From assembly GCA_026392035.1 (NCBI GenBank), contig JAPLCX010000080.1, positions 1 through 41,867 of the forward strand: a DNA stretch of 41,867 nt, written 5' to 3'. The notes below the pieces were generated by a model. The model worked only from the letters and a program-made list of their open reading frames with translations. It had not been told where the DNA came from and searched no databases. Of the stretch, positions 1 through 7,158 are shown piece by piece. Source of the stretch: Candidatus Auribacterota bacterium (GTDB taxonomy: Bacteria > Auribacterota > Tritonobacteria > UBA1439). Each line of letters begins with the position of its first letter. Position 1 is the first letter of the stretch. The translations under genes and the position numbers were made by a program.

Positions 1-1
1 C

Positions 2-79
2 AAAAAATTGCAGCAGCAGGGCGTCAATCCCAAAGTCCCTTGGCTCTATGATTACAAACTTGACTTCCGCTTCAAATAA
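2..79 (+). CDS. C-terminal end of a possible transposase (cut by window edge)
   Basis: An open frame enters from the left edge and stops at TAA 77-79, giving 25 residues that end in a basic/aromatic tail (WLYDYKLDFRFK). I do not recognise the family from so little. The transposase guess rests only on context: the next 100 bases look like an insertion-sequence end, and a copy of that end recurs in inverted orientation at 12901-12944. It could equally be another protein. Confidence 0.3.
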   Translation, partial: KKLQQQGVNPKVPWLYDYKLDFRFK

Positions 80-182
80 ACGTTGACCTCCGCCTTTTCG
101 GGGGCCGAAGTCCAATAAACTGACCCCCAAAAATGGCTGCTTAGCGGGATCCGTGGCCCCCCTCTATAAGTGACCCCTTACA
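80..182 (+). mobile_element. Probable right end of an insertion sequence
   Basis: This stretch follows the stop of the partial frame. It holds three spaced copies of TGACC[CT]C[CT] (84-91, 121-128, 171-178), as expected for repeated transposase-binding sites at an element end. Bases 139-182 recur exactly, in inverted orientation, at 12901-12944. The likely outer edge is the GACCCCTTACA at about 172-182. No target duplication can be tested because the left end lies outside the window. Confidence 0.45.
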
Positions 183-203
183 CTTAAACAAATTGAACGG
201 TTA

Positions 204-1346
204 TTATTCCGCCTTGATCACAAAAAAGCCACGCTGCGTCCGCACGAGGAATTTCTGGCCTGGCTTCGCATCCCTGACACGCGCCTCCCAATCCGCGAGC
301 CCGGTCACCGGGCGGCGGTTCACATCCAGAACGATATCGCCCCGCCTCATGCCTGCCCTCGCCGCAGCCCCACCCGGGTGCACATCAGTCACCAGGAGCC
401 CTCGCGATTGTGCGCTCAGGTTAAATCTCGCCGCCAGTTGAGGTGTCACCTCTTCAAGAATGAGCCCCAGCCCCGCCTCGCGCCCACGCTCCTTCTCCGT
501 GCGCGCGCCGATCGCGACCTCGATAGTCTTCTCCCGCCCCTCCCTGACGATGGAGAGCGCGACCTTTTCGCCGACCGCTTTCTGCGCGACGAGGGCAATG
601 AGTTCCTGCGGGCTCTTCACCGGCTTCCCCCCGAAGGAACGTATGACGTCACCTTCCTTGATACCCGCGCTATGGGCAGGTCCCGACTCGACCACCATGG
701 CAACCACGACCCCCTGGCCATCGGCAATCCCAAATTCCGCCTGGAGCAGCGGCGTGAGCTCCTGCACCCCTACTCCCAACCACCCCCGCGATAGCTCCAC
801 GCTTTCGATAACCAGCGGATGCATTTCTTTGACCATCTGAAAAGGCGCATCACTCCCCGCGGGCATCCCCGCGAGCCTGCCGGCCTCAAAATCCTGCGGC
901 TGCCTGCTGGCGATCGCCATGATGGAATAGGGGAGCTCCCGGGCCGGGACATCGCTCACACGGGCAGTCGTCTCTCTCCTCTCAGGCTTCTCACGCATGA
1001 GGAACACGCTCGCCGCCAGAACCAGTGCGGCGGCCGCCGAGGTCACGATCACGGCCGGCCTTCTCACCGGGAACAGTTCCCTGAACCGTACCCGCCGCGA
1101 TCCCCGCGCGCCCTCTTCCCGCTTCAATCGCTCCATCAATCGGGGATAAAACTCCTTCCAGTAGCTTTCTGATGGTTGCCCCATCGGCGTATTTTTGACG
1201 AGCACTTCCGTGCGCCCAAGGCGCCGCAAGGCGGACGCGCAGTTCTGACAGGCGGCGAGGTGTTTTTCGACGGAGCCCTTCGTCGTCGGACCGAGAATAC
1301 CGTCGATATAATCAGACAACAGCCATTCAACTTTTCTGCAGCGCAT
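204..1346 (-). CDS. Membrane anti-sigma factor (zf-HC2) with two PDZ domains
   Basis: 380 residues. The N-terminus has a zinc-binding anti-sigma finger (C3, H29, C33, C36), then one membrane segment near residues 96-115 (Ala/Val/Leu-rich, after a basic stretch). Two PDZ domains follow (about 187-275, starting GWLGVGV, and about 285-375 with GGAAARAGMRRGD). Zf-HC2 proteins hold an ECF sigma factor at the membrane, and the sigma gene lies directly upstream. The PDZ pair should lie outside the cytoplasm and may sense peptides or unfolded protein (inference). The ATG at 1346 is chosen because it puts the finger cysteine at residue 3; upstream starts fall in intergenic repeat DNA. Fusion of ZAS finger and tandem PDZ in one chain is unusual compared with RseA/DegS, where they are separate. 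Confidence 0.85.
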   Translation of the reverse strand: MRCRKVEWLLSDYIDGILGPTTKGSVEKHLAACQNCASALRRLGRTEVLVKNTPMGQPSESYWKEFYPRLMERLKREEGARGSRRVRFRELFPVRRPAVIVTSAAAALVLAASVFLMREKPERRETTARVSDVPARELPYSIMAIASRQPQDFEAGRLAGMPAGSDAPFQMVKEMHPLVIESVELSRGWLGVGVQELTPLLQAEFGIADGQGVVVAMVVESGPAHSAGIKEGDVIRSFGGKPVKSPQELIALVAQKAVGEKVALSIVREGREKTIEVAIGARTEKERGREAGLGLILEEVTPQLAARFNLSAQSRGLLVTDVHPGGAAARAGMRRGDIVLDVNRRPVTGLADWEARVRDAKPGQKFLVRTQRGFFVIKAE

Positions 1347-1364
1347 GATATTTTCTCTCATGTG

Positions 1365-1477
1365 AACCACTGAAGACACTGAACAATGCCATTGATTTCA
1401 GTGAATTCAGTGTTCTCAGTGGTTTGTTCTTTCATGTGAACCACTGAAGGCATTTTACTTCAGTGTCTTCAGTGGTT
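1365..1477. repeat. Two hairpin repeats of the CACTGAAGA family
   Basis: Two inverted repeats sit between the sigma and anti-sigma genes. The first pairs 1365-1383 with 1406-1424 (19-base arms, two mismatches); the second pairs 1439-1449 with 1467-1477 (11 bases, perfect). Both are made of the unit CACTGAAGA or its complement and have no T-run, so they are not standard terminators. Related copies lie at 3603-3680 and 11829-11901. In RNA they could attenuate or protect the sigma/anti-sigma message. Confidence 0.85.
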
Positions 1478-1495
1478 CCTCTTATTTTTCGCGGC

Positions 1496-2071
1496 TCACT
1501 CCACAAATTTCCTCAGTTTCTGCTGCATCTTCATCCTCGCGTAGTGCAGCCGCGAGCGCGCCGTCCCTATCGAACATCCCATTACCTGCGCGATATCCTG
1601 GTGCGCCATCCCGTCGAATTCGTGGAGTACCAGCGCCATTCGATGCTTCAGGGAGAGCGATTCGAGCGCGTCAGCGACCGCGCGCTGCAATTCATTCAAT
1701 TCCGCGGAATGGACGGCTTCCGCCGGTCCCGTCGTTACCCCGCTCCCGACCGCACGTTCTTCCATCTGCGCTGCCTCATCCAGCCGGAGATCCCCTCCCC
1801 TGCGCTTTCTCTTCCTCAGTGAGTCCATGCAGCAGTTGATCAGGATGCGGTAGAGCCAGGTATAAAAGAGCGAGTGCCCCTTGAATTTTTTGAGCCCTCT
1901 GTATGCCCTGATAAAAGTTTCCTGAGCGACATCGTCCGCATCGCTGTGGTTGCCCATCACCCGGCAAGCGATATAATATATTTTAGCTTTATATTTGTCA
2001 ACTAATTTCCTGAATGCGTCCGGATCATTTTCCTGCGCGCGTCCCACCAGAAGTTCGTCGGAAAGTTCCAT
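1496..2071 (-). CDS. ECF (sigma-70 family) RNA polymerase sigma factor
   Basis: 191 residues. Region 2 (about residues 10-80) includes the DVAQETFIRAYRGL motif that binds core polymerase and the -10 element. A variable linker follows, then region 4 (about 125-180) with a helix-turn-helix (DIAQVMGCSIGTARSRL) for the -35. The ATG at 2071 has AAGGGG just upstream; a GTG at 2104 would add 11 residues with no support. The next gene downstream encodes its membrane anti-sigma partner, so the pair should act as a cell-envelope stress switch (family knowledge plus inference). A repeat-rich 149-base spacer separates the two genes. The regulon cannot be read from the window. Confidence 0.92.
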   Translation of the reverse strand: MELSDELLVGRAQENDPDAFRKLVDKYKAKIYYIACRVMGNHSDADDVAQETFIRAYRGLKKFKGHSLFYTWLYRILINCCMDSLRKRKRRGGDLRLDEAAQMEERAVGSGVTTGPAEAVHSAELNELQRAVADALESLSLKHRMALVLHEFDGMAHQDIAQVMGCSIGTARSRLHYARMKMQQKLRKFVE

Positions 2072-2144
2072 ATACCCCTTGTATAGTCCGGTCAGTGAGC
2101 CCACGAACGGAAACAGAGCCCCGCCGGCTCCACTGAAGCATATG

Positions 2145-2150
2145 ATTATA
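2145..2150 (-). promoter_or_regulatory. -10 box (TATAAT) upstream of the sigma factor gene
   Basis: A perfect TATAAT on the minus strand lies about 75 bases before the sigma factor start. The hexamer 17 bases further upstream (TTATGC) is a poor -35, so this may depend on an activator or be fortuitous. An autoregulatory ECF promoter was not identifiable. Confidence 0.4.
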
Positions 2151-2373
2151 ATACAAGGGGGTCAGCCGCATAACCTTTTTCCTGACCATTCGAAAAAAAG
2201 AGCCGGACAGGCCGAGTGAAAGGAGGGGACAACGCACCTGCGGTGCGATTTCAAGCTCGAACCTGTCCAGTTCTTTTGAACCTTCCGGTGCACATGCGCA
2301 CTCTTTTCGATCTATAAAGTTAGACGCAGCAGCCCGCGGCGCGTTCAAAATATTTTCGCGCTTCATGTGAGCA

Positions 2374-2409
2374 AAAAAGCCAGGCACTTAACCCCTTGCC
2401 TGGCTTTTT
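2374..2409 (-). terminator. Rho-independent terminator (bidirectional)
   Basis: A perfect 13-base stem (2374-2386 with 2397-2409) with a 10-base loop and A/T runs on both sides. It lies about 85 bases past the stop of the YdjM-like gene and would end that operon. In the other direction no gene needs it. The remaining sequence between 2105 and 2492 shows no convincing gene. Confidence 0.9.
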
Positions 2410-2492
2410 GTTACACTCCACGCCGAACCTAGCGCCAAATCGGAATCCAGATTATGCTTTTTACACTTTCTGCTTTCAACCTTGTGCTGTCG

Positions 2493-3578
2493 TTACTGCA
2501 TATCCCCCGTGGAGAAATCAGTTACCTCATAGGTGAGTTCTTCCGTTCTTATCCTGTCCTCCTTAGCAAGAGCTTTTTCGGCAGAAATCTCCCCGCCTTT
2601 CTTTTCCTCTCCCTTCTCACCGAACAGTTTCGTGATGGCGAAATAGGCGGCGAGGGGGATCGCCAGCACATAGAGGATGTACTGGAGCATCCCGAGCTTA
2701 ATAGGCGGCTGCGGAGAGAAGCGGCTCAAGTTATAGAGCAGAAGCGCTACTGCCAGATAATCCACCGCAAAATTGACGTGCGGGTTGTTCGCCTTGGCGA
2801 GGCACAGGCCGTTCGTCCTGTCCTTCTGAAAAGGCCAGAGGAGGCTCCCCCCCATGTGGCCGGTGAGATCCTCCGCAATGTGGACGGCATAACCCAGAAA
2901 CGCCACCAGCCCATACAGCCAGCCCATGCCCCATCCGGTGACGAGCGATGCAAGGAGCCATACGCCGATGGAAAGGAAAAAGCCCAGGACAAAGCTGTGG
3001 CTCCAGGTCCGATGCCAGGGGAGAAATTCCACCTCCACCACGTCCTCCATTTTCCTGAAACCGAACTGCGGCCCGCTCATGATGTCCACCACCGAGGGTC
3101 GGCCATGCGGATCGAGCATCCTGCCCTTGAGCGTATAGCGTCCCACGCGGTTCTGCTTCGGCTCAGTGCCGAGATAGGGGATCTGTGAGGTGGTGACGAT
3201 TTCGTTGATGACGACCACGATCTCGTTCTTCTCATTGTCGAACTTGATGACATACTGCCGCCAGAGATCCGCACCCAGGCGCATCGGGTAGAGCTGCACC
3301 TTCACATAGCGCCCGGTCGCGTAGGATTCGTCTATCGCCCGTCCGATCTGTTCTGCCATCTTCTGGGGGTTGGGATTATTGGGATCGGCATCAATATCAT
3401 AGTCGACGCGTGAGAGAAATTGGCCGAACTTGAAGTCGAGGGTATCGGGGAGGATCCCGAAGAGACCGCCGAGCACCAGGATATATGAACTCGCGATATT
3501 GCTATTCGCCAGTTTCGTCGCCGCGGGGATAAATGACGCTATCGCCACGCCGCTTATAAAATGGGTCAAACCCTTCAT
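2493..3578 (-). CDS. YdjM/DUF457-like membrane protein (predicted metal-dependent hydrolase)
   Basis: 361 residues. The N-terminus (THFISGVAIASF, then GGLFGILPDTLDF) and the later motifs WSHSF and HIAEDLTGH are those of the YdjM/DUF457 membrane-bound family, whose His/Asp residues are predicted to bind metal. Several hydrophobic segments occur at both ends. A soluble insert of roughly 130 residues (about 55-185) makes it much longer than the ~200-residue family norm. The start has a good site (GGAGGG nine bases upstream). It is last in a unit with the TctA-like permease and OB-fold protein, separated from the permease by 111 bases holding a hairpin repeat. Substrate and activity are unknown for the family. 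Confidence 0.75.
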   Translation of the reverse strand: MKGLTHFISGVAIASFIPAATKLANSNIASSYILVLGGLFGILPDTLDFKFGQFLSRVDYDIDADPNNPNPQKMAEQIGRAIDESYATGRYVKVQLYPMRLGADLWRQYVIKFDNEKNEIVVVINEIVTTSQIPYLGTEPKQNRVGRYTLKGRMLDPHGRPSVVDIMSGPQFGFRKMEDVVEVEFLPWHRTWSHSFVLGFFLSIGVWLLASLVTGWGMGWLYGLVAFLGYAVHIAEDLTGHMGGSLLWPFQKDRTNGLCLAKANNPHVNFAVDYLAVALLLYNLSRFSPQPPIKLGMLQYILYVLAIPLAAYFAITKLFGEKGEEKKGGEISAEKALAKEDRIRTEELTYEVTDFSTGDMQ

Positions 3579-3602
3579 TGCATTACCCTCCGTTCACGTT
3601 TT

Positions 3603-3680
3603 ACCACTGAAGACACTGAAGTCACTGAAAAATATTACTCTTATATTTCTTCTTTCAGTGTATTCAGTGTCCTCAGTGGT
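3603..3680. repeat. Hairpin repeat of the CACTGAAGA family
   Basis: Inverted repeat with 28-base arms (3603-3630 and 3653-3680, three mismatches) made of three tandem CACTGAA units per arm. It sits between the permease and YdjM-like genes inside one apparent transcript. No T-run follows, so RNA processing or partial attenuation is more likely than termination. Confidence 0.85.
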
Positions 3681-3689
3681 TTACCTCTT

Positions 3690-5024
3690 TCAATCTAAAT
3701 GGAAAAATTTCAAGACCGCCGGGCCATGGCCCGCCATGCTGAGCGCCAGCCAGATGAGCAGCAATGCCATAGAGTTACTCAATCGAGCATGGTAAAATGC
3801 GGGAATGAGCCCGATCCCCGTTCCCACCGCCATAAGAAACATTCCCATCCATCCCGTGAGGCCCCAGACAATAGCGAATATAATACCGAGCGCAATCCAG
3901 AGGACATGATGATAGTCGATGCAGGTGATGAGTTTTATCGTCCAGCGGGTGAGCGGGAACATCATCAGGAAAGCGAGCGCGCCACTGATCATCATAACGG
4001 CAAGAATCTGAAAATATTCCTCAAAGGTATAGGGGGTAAAGATCGGCTTCAGAATAATAGACATCCCGCCGCGCGCGATTCCCCCGCCCTTGGGCATGAG
4101 CGTCGGCACGAAGAAAAGCAGAAACGCGCCGACATAGTACACCACCTTTGAAACCCCTTGCGAGACCACGAAGATCCGGTCGTCTCGCTGGCCGGTCGCC
4201 GCCCCTGCAATAATGCCGCCGATGCCACCGGTGACCGCAGGGGTGACCGCCGCAATCCCGCCGCCGATGGTGCCGGCAAAAATACCCTTGGCGAGAAGAC
4301 GATGATCGCAATCGATGGTGGAACTGATATACTGCGGCGGAACCTCCTGCCTCGAGACAAGATTTCTGGAAATAATCGCTACGGCAAAGAGCCCCACGAA
4401 TACCGGCATGATACCCTGGAAACTCATTTCCAATGGCACCAACGTCCGATTGAGTATTATGAATCCCATGAATCCTGCCAGGGCCATCGTCCCGATGCCC
4501 GCAACAAGATTTGCCCAGGCCCATTTGAACTTCTCCCACTTGGTCCTGCCGAGCCCCGTCCCCTTCGGCCATTCACTCATGATCATGTAGGTGACGACGA
4601 GAAGCAGGATCCACGCAAGGTTCTGGCTGCGTATCTGGACGATCGCCGGCAGGGTGTAGAAACAGAACGGCGTGAGGAGCGCCATGACGATGATTGCCGC
4701 GAGACTCCCGACACCGGTGAGGATGGCCGCTTCGTATCCCCGTCCCTGCATCATATACTTCTGCCCCGGCAATACGACGAAGACCGCCGCTTCATCAGGG
4801 GCGCCGAAAAACATCGAGGGGATCGTATTGATGATCGACCAGGCGACAAGCTGCGACATGAAAAACGCCGGCAGGGCAACCTCCGGGATGAGCTGCGGCC
4901 AGGCGAACCATGCGAGCAGAACGATGCCGGCCACATTAAATATATGGAGGGCGGGGATCATTGACAGGAGCCCCCCGATGACCGTGCCGAGAATGGTATA
5001 GATAAGAATCAGGATATAATCCAT
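3690..5024 (-). CDS. TctA-like (DUF112) integral membrane permease
   Basis: 444 residues with about 11-12 hydrophobic segments and two similar halves. Segments such as GTVIGGLLSMIPALHIFN near the N-terminus and GTIGGGIAAVTPAVTGGIGG near residue 260 match the glycine-rich repeats of the TctA permease family (large subunit of tripartite tricarboxylate transporters). No TctB or TctC partner gene is nearby, so citrate transport should not be assumed; this resembles orphan TctA-like proteins. It is preceded by an OB-fold protein gene (23-base gap) and followed by a YdjM-like gene. The ATG has AGGAG six bases upstream. The substrate is unknown. Confidence 0.75.
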   Translation of the reverse strand: MDYILILIYTILGTVIGGLLSMIPALHIFNVAGIVLLAWFAWPQLIPEVALPAFFMSQLVAWSIINTIPSMFFGAPDEAAVFVVLPGQKYMMQGRGYEAAILTGVGSLAAIIVMALLTPFCFYTLPAIVQIRSQNLAWILLLVVTYMIMSEWPKGTGLGRTKWEKFKWAWANLVAGIGTMALAGFMGFIILNRTLVPLEMSFQGIMPVFVGLFAVAIISRNLVSRQEVPPQYISSTIDCDHRLLAKGIFAGTIGGGIAAVTPAVTGGIGGIIAGAATGQRDDRIFVVSQGVSKVVYYVGAFLLFFVPTLMPKGGGIARGGMSIILKPIFTPYTFEEYFQILAVMMISGALAFLMMFPLTRWTIKLITCIDYHHVLWIALGIIFAIVWGLTGWMGMFLMAVGTGIGLIPAFYHARLSNSMALLLIWLALSMAGHGPAVLKFFHLD

Positions 5025-5047
5025 GATCTTCTCCTCTCCCGTATCAC

Positions 5048-5998
5048 TTAAAAAAACACCGACGACTGAGATTCTGATTCTCCCTCGCCCCCTTCGCGAG
5101 AAGCGCCCGGCTTCTTGCCCTCTTCCGCGCCTTCGCGTATCTTTTCATAACCGGGTATCTTCTTCGTGGGGATCGTATCATCCTTCAAAACCTCGATCTT
5201 CTCGACATCGCGGACTTTCACCTGGGGCCTGCCATTAAATGCATCCACACTGCCCGCCACCCTGATCTCGTTGCCAATCCCGGTGACTCTTTCTATATCC
5301 TTGATCCGGTCAAGATCGCTCTTGAAGAGAGGGACATCCGTCGTGCCTGTGACATCGCCGATTACCAGTATGGTAGTCCCTTTAATCCGTTTGACCGCAA
5401 TGATCTCCCCCACCACCTCCACCGCCTTATTCTTATTCGCAAGAGTGACTTTGTCGATCGTTACTTTTTCGAACACCGCCGGGATCACCTTCACTCGTGA
5501 GGGGATATTGATCATGAGGCTCGTCCCGTACTTCTCGGTCATCTGAATGGATCCGACCACACTCACCTCATCGCCCACCTGTGGAACATTCCCCAACGCG
5601 CGCATCTTGCTGAGCCCCCGGAACGCCTGGGCCCTGACCTGCTCGCTCCCATCGTCAACATCGAACGCCACACCATCCCTGCCCGTCATCGAGACCTTCA
5701 CGACCTTCCCCCGCACCTCGACCACGGCGTTGTTCATCCGGGCATTGATGTTCCCGATGCGGACAATGGGTATCTTGATCTTCGTCGCGGTAAACCACAG
5801 GAGCGCCAACCCTCCGATCGCGAGCACCAGGGCGGCGCGCTTGAAGAAGATGATACTCATCCTCTTTTTCAACTCCGTCCCGCAGTACGGGCACTTCTCG
5901 TACGCCCCCACGAACTTCCCGCAACTAGGACAGAGCGTCTCCTCGGGAAACTCACGAATGGCTTCAATGCCACCGCCGACGTATCGTTTCTCTTCCAT
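5048..5998 (-). CDS. Zinc-ribbon, membrane-anchored protein with two OB-fold domains
   Basis: 316 residues. A four-cysteine zinc ribbon (C23, C26, C36, C39) is followed by one membrane segment (about 52-70). Two OB-fold, nucleic-acid-binding-like domains follow (about 90-165 and 183-272, each with a pattern like VEVRGKVV or VEVVGEII). The C-terminal tail is Glu/Gly/Ser-rich and disordered. With a single membrane span the OB folds would face the periplasm if the ribbon is cytoplasmic. The start is firm: GGAGGGG lies just before ATG 5998. It is the first gene of the OB-TctA-YdjM unit. The OB folds could bind single-stranded nucleic acid or a different ligand; no function is established here. 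Confidence 0.7.
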   Translation of the reverse strand: MEEKRYVGGGIEAIREFPEETLCPSCGKFVGAYEKCPYCGTELKKRMSIIFFKRAALVLAIGGLALLWFTATKIKIPIVRIGNINARMNNAVVEVRGKVVKVSMTGRDGVAFDVDDGSEQVRAQAFRGLSKMRALGNVPQVGDEVSVVGSIQMTEKYGTSLMINIPSRVKVIPAVFEKVTIDKVTLANKNKAVEVVGEIIAVKRIKGTTILVIGDVTGTTDVPLFKSDLDRIKDIERVTGIGNEIRVAGSVDAFNGRPQVKVRDVEKIEVLKDDTIPTKKIPGYEKIREGAEEGKKPGASREGGEGESESQSSVFF

Positions 5999-6192
5999 TG
6001 GTCCCCTCCTCTTTTTTGTTAACTAACGCCTATGCACCCTGAATGTGCCCTCACAAGAAAAGCGCAGGCGCGCGATTCATCATCGCGCGGCCCGCGCTCG
6101 TCGTGCCTTCACCCTGCCTCGAGACGCACTTTCCATGGTGATCTCTGATGGGACAATGGGTCTAAATGGTGCACCCGGCTATTGGTCGCTCC

Positions 6193-6201
6193 ATTATAGC
6201 A
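6193..6201 (-). promoter_or_regulatory. Extended -10 promoter for the OB-fold/TctA/YdjM unit
   Basis: TGCTATAAT on the minus strand is a consensus extended -10 (TGnTATAAT), which needs no strong -35. The start would lie near 6186, leaving an untranslated leader of nearly 190 bases. That leader includes a hairpin with seven-base arms, CGCGCGA/TCGCGCG, at about 6070-6090. The rest of 5999-6228 shows no gene. Confidence 0.45.
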
Positions 6202-6228
6202 TTACTCTCGTTTGCCCCCACTGATATT

Positions 6229-7044
6229 TTATCCCCCGTGACACGGTGAGGGCGCCTCGCGCTCTGTGCGGTGATACTCCACCACGTCGCTCACGCGGTC
6301 GGCGTAGGTGAGCCGTATGTTCACACGCTCGAATCCGGCCTCTCGCATTGCCCGTTCCACCACCATGCGCGCCATGCCCGGCCTGTTGCACTCCTCTGAC
6401 AGGTGCGCCAGGAACACGTCCGAGAGTTCCTCCGAGGCAACCTCCGCGATGAGCTCTGCGGCCGCGTCATTGGACAGGTGTCCCACATCACTGCGGATTC
6501 TCTCTTTAAGGGAGACATGCCGCGGGCCGTTGTTGAGCAGATCCTGGTCATGGTTAGTTTCTACTACAAGTACGCTGCACCCCTGGAGCATCCGTTTCAC
6601 CGTTTTTGATGGATGACCGCAGTCGGTGACGATACCGATCCGTATCTCCCCATCGCGGATAATGAAACCCACCGGATCACTGGCATCGTGCGGGACAGGG
6701 AACGGATGGACTGTCACGGTCCCCAGGGCAAACTCAGTCCCGTTCTTGAAAAATTTCAGCCTCTCCGAGGGGATGCCCTTCTCAATGATGGCGCTCGCCG
6801 TCTGCCGGTTGACGTACACCGGGACGCTGTGGCTCCTGCACAGTCCCGCGAGCCCCCTGATATGGTCGTGGTGCTCGTGGCTGATCAGAACGGCCTCGAT
6901 CTCTGAGAGCGCCGCGCCCGCCGCCGAGAGCCGCCCCTCCAATTCCCTGCGGCTCAGACCCGCGTCGATGAGGAAGCTATAGCCATCGCCGGCGATGTAG
7001 ATGGAATTACCGGAACTCCCGCTCCCGAGAACGCACATTCTCAT
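6229..7044 (-). CDS. YycJ/WalJ-type metallo-beta-lactamase fold hydrolase
   Basis: 271 residues. The N-terminal LGSGSSGNSIYI strand and the metal motif HEHHDH (H56, H58, D60, H61) define the metallo-beta-lactamase fold. The GSSGNS start and overall length match the YycJ/WalJ/VicX family, thought to act as an exonuclease in DNA metabolism. Downstream metal ligands are plausible (PVPHDASDP, VTDCGH, HLSNDA, HLSEECN). It stands alone, with 230 bases to the next minus-strand gene. The ATG at 7044 has a modest GGAG upstream. No walK/walR genes are adjacent, so no link to cell-wall signalling is implied. Confidence 0.85.
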   Translation of the reverse strand: MRMCVLGSGSSGNSIYIAGDGYSFLIDAGLSRRELEGRLSAAGAALSEIEAVLISHEHHDHIRGLAGLCRSHSVPVYVNRQTASAIIEKGIPSERLKFFKNGTEFALGTVTVHPFPVPHDASDPVGFIIRDGEIRIGIVTDCGHPSKTVKRMLQGCSVLVVETNHDQDLLNNGPRHVSLKERIRSDVGHLSNDAAAELIAEVASEELSDVFLAHLSEECNRPGMARMVVERAMREAGFERVNIRLTYADRVSDVVEYHRTEREAPSPCHGG

Positions 7045-7158
7045 GGGTTTATTGTCTCCACTTCTCTGTTCATGATATCATTATTTGTGCGGCGCGGCAA
7101 AAACATATCTGCCACGGTACCCCGTCCTACATCATGGTTGGACATGGTGATCCGCGCG

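Noticed and set aside
2025-2387. Open frame of 120 codons on the minus strand upstream of the sigma factor
   Set aside because: It runs through the terminator stem, overlaps the sigma gene in another frame, has no recognisable domain and no ribosome site.
3690-5024. Annotation as a complete citrate TctABC system
   Set aside because: No TctB or TctC gene is nearby, so only a TctA-like permease can be claimed.
6000-6228. Possible structured RNA or tRNA between the MBL-fold gene and OB-fold gene
   Set aside because: Only a short CG-rich hairpin is visible; no tRNA T-loop, acceptor stem or known riboswitch motif could be found.
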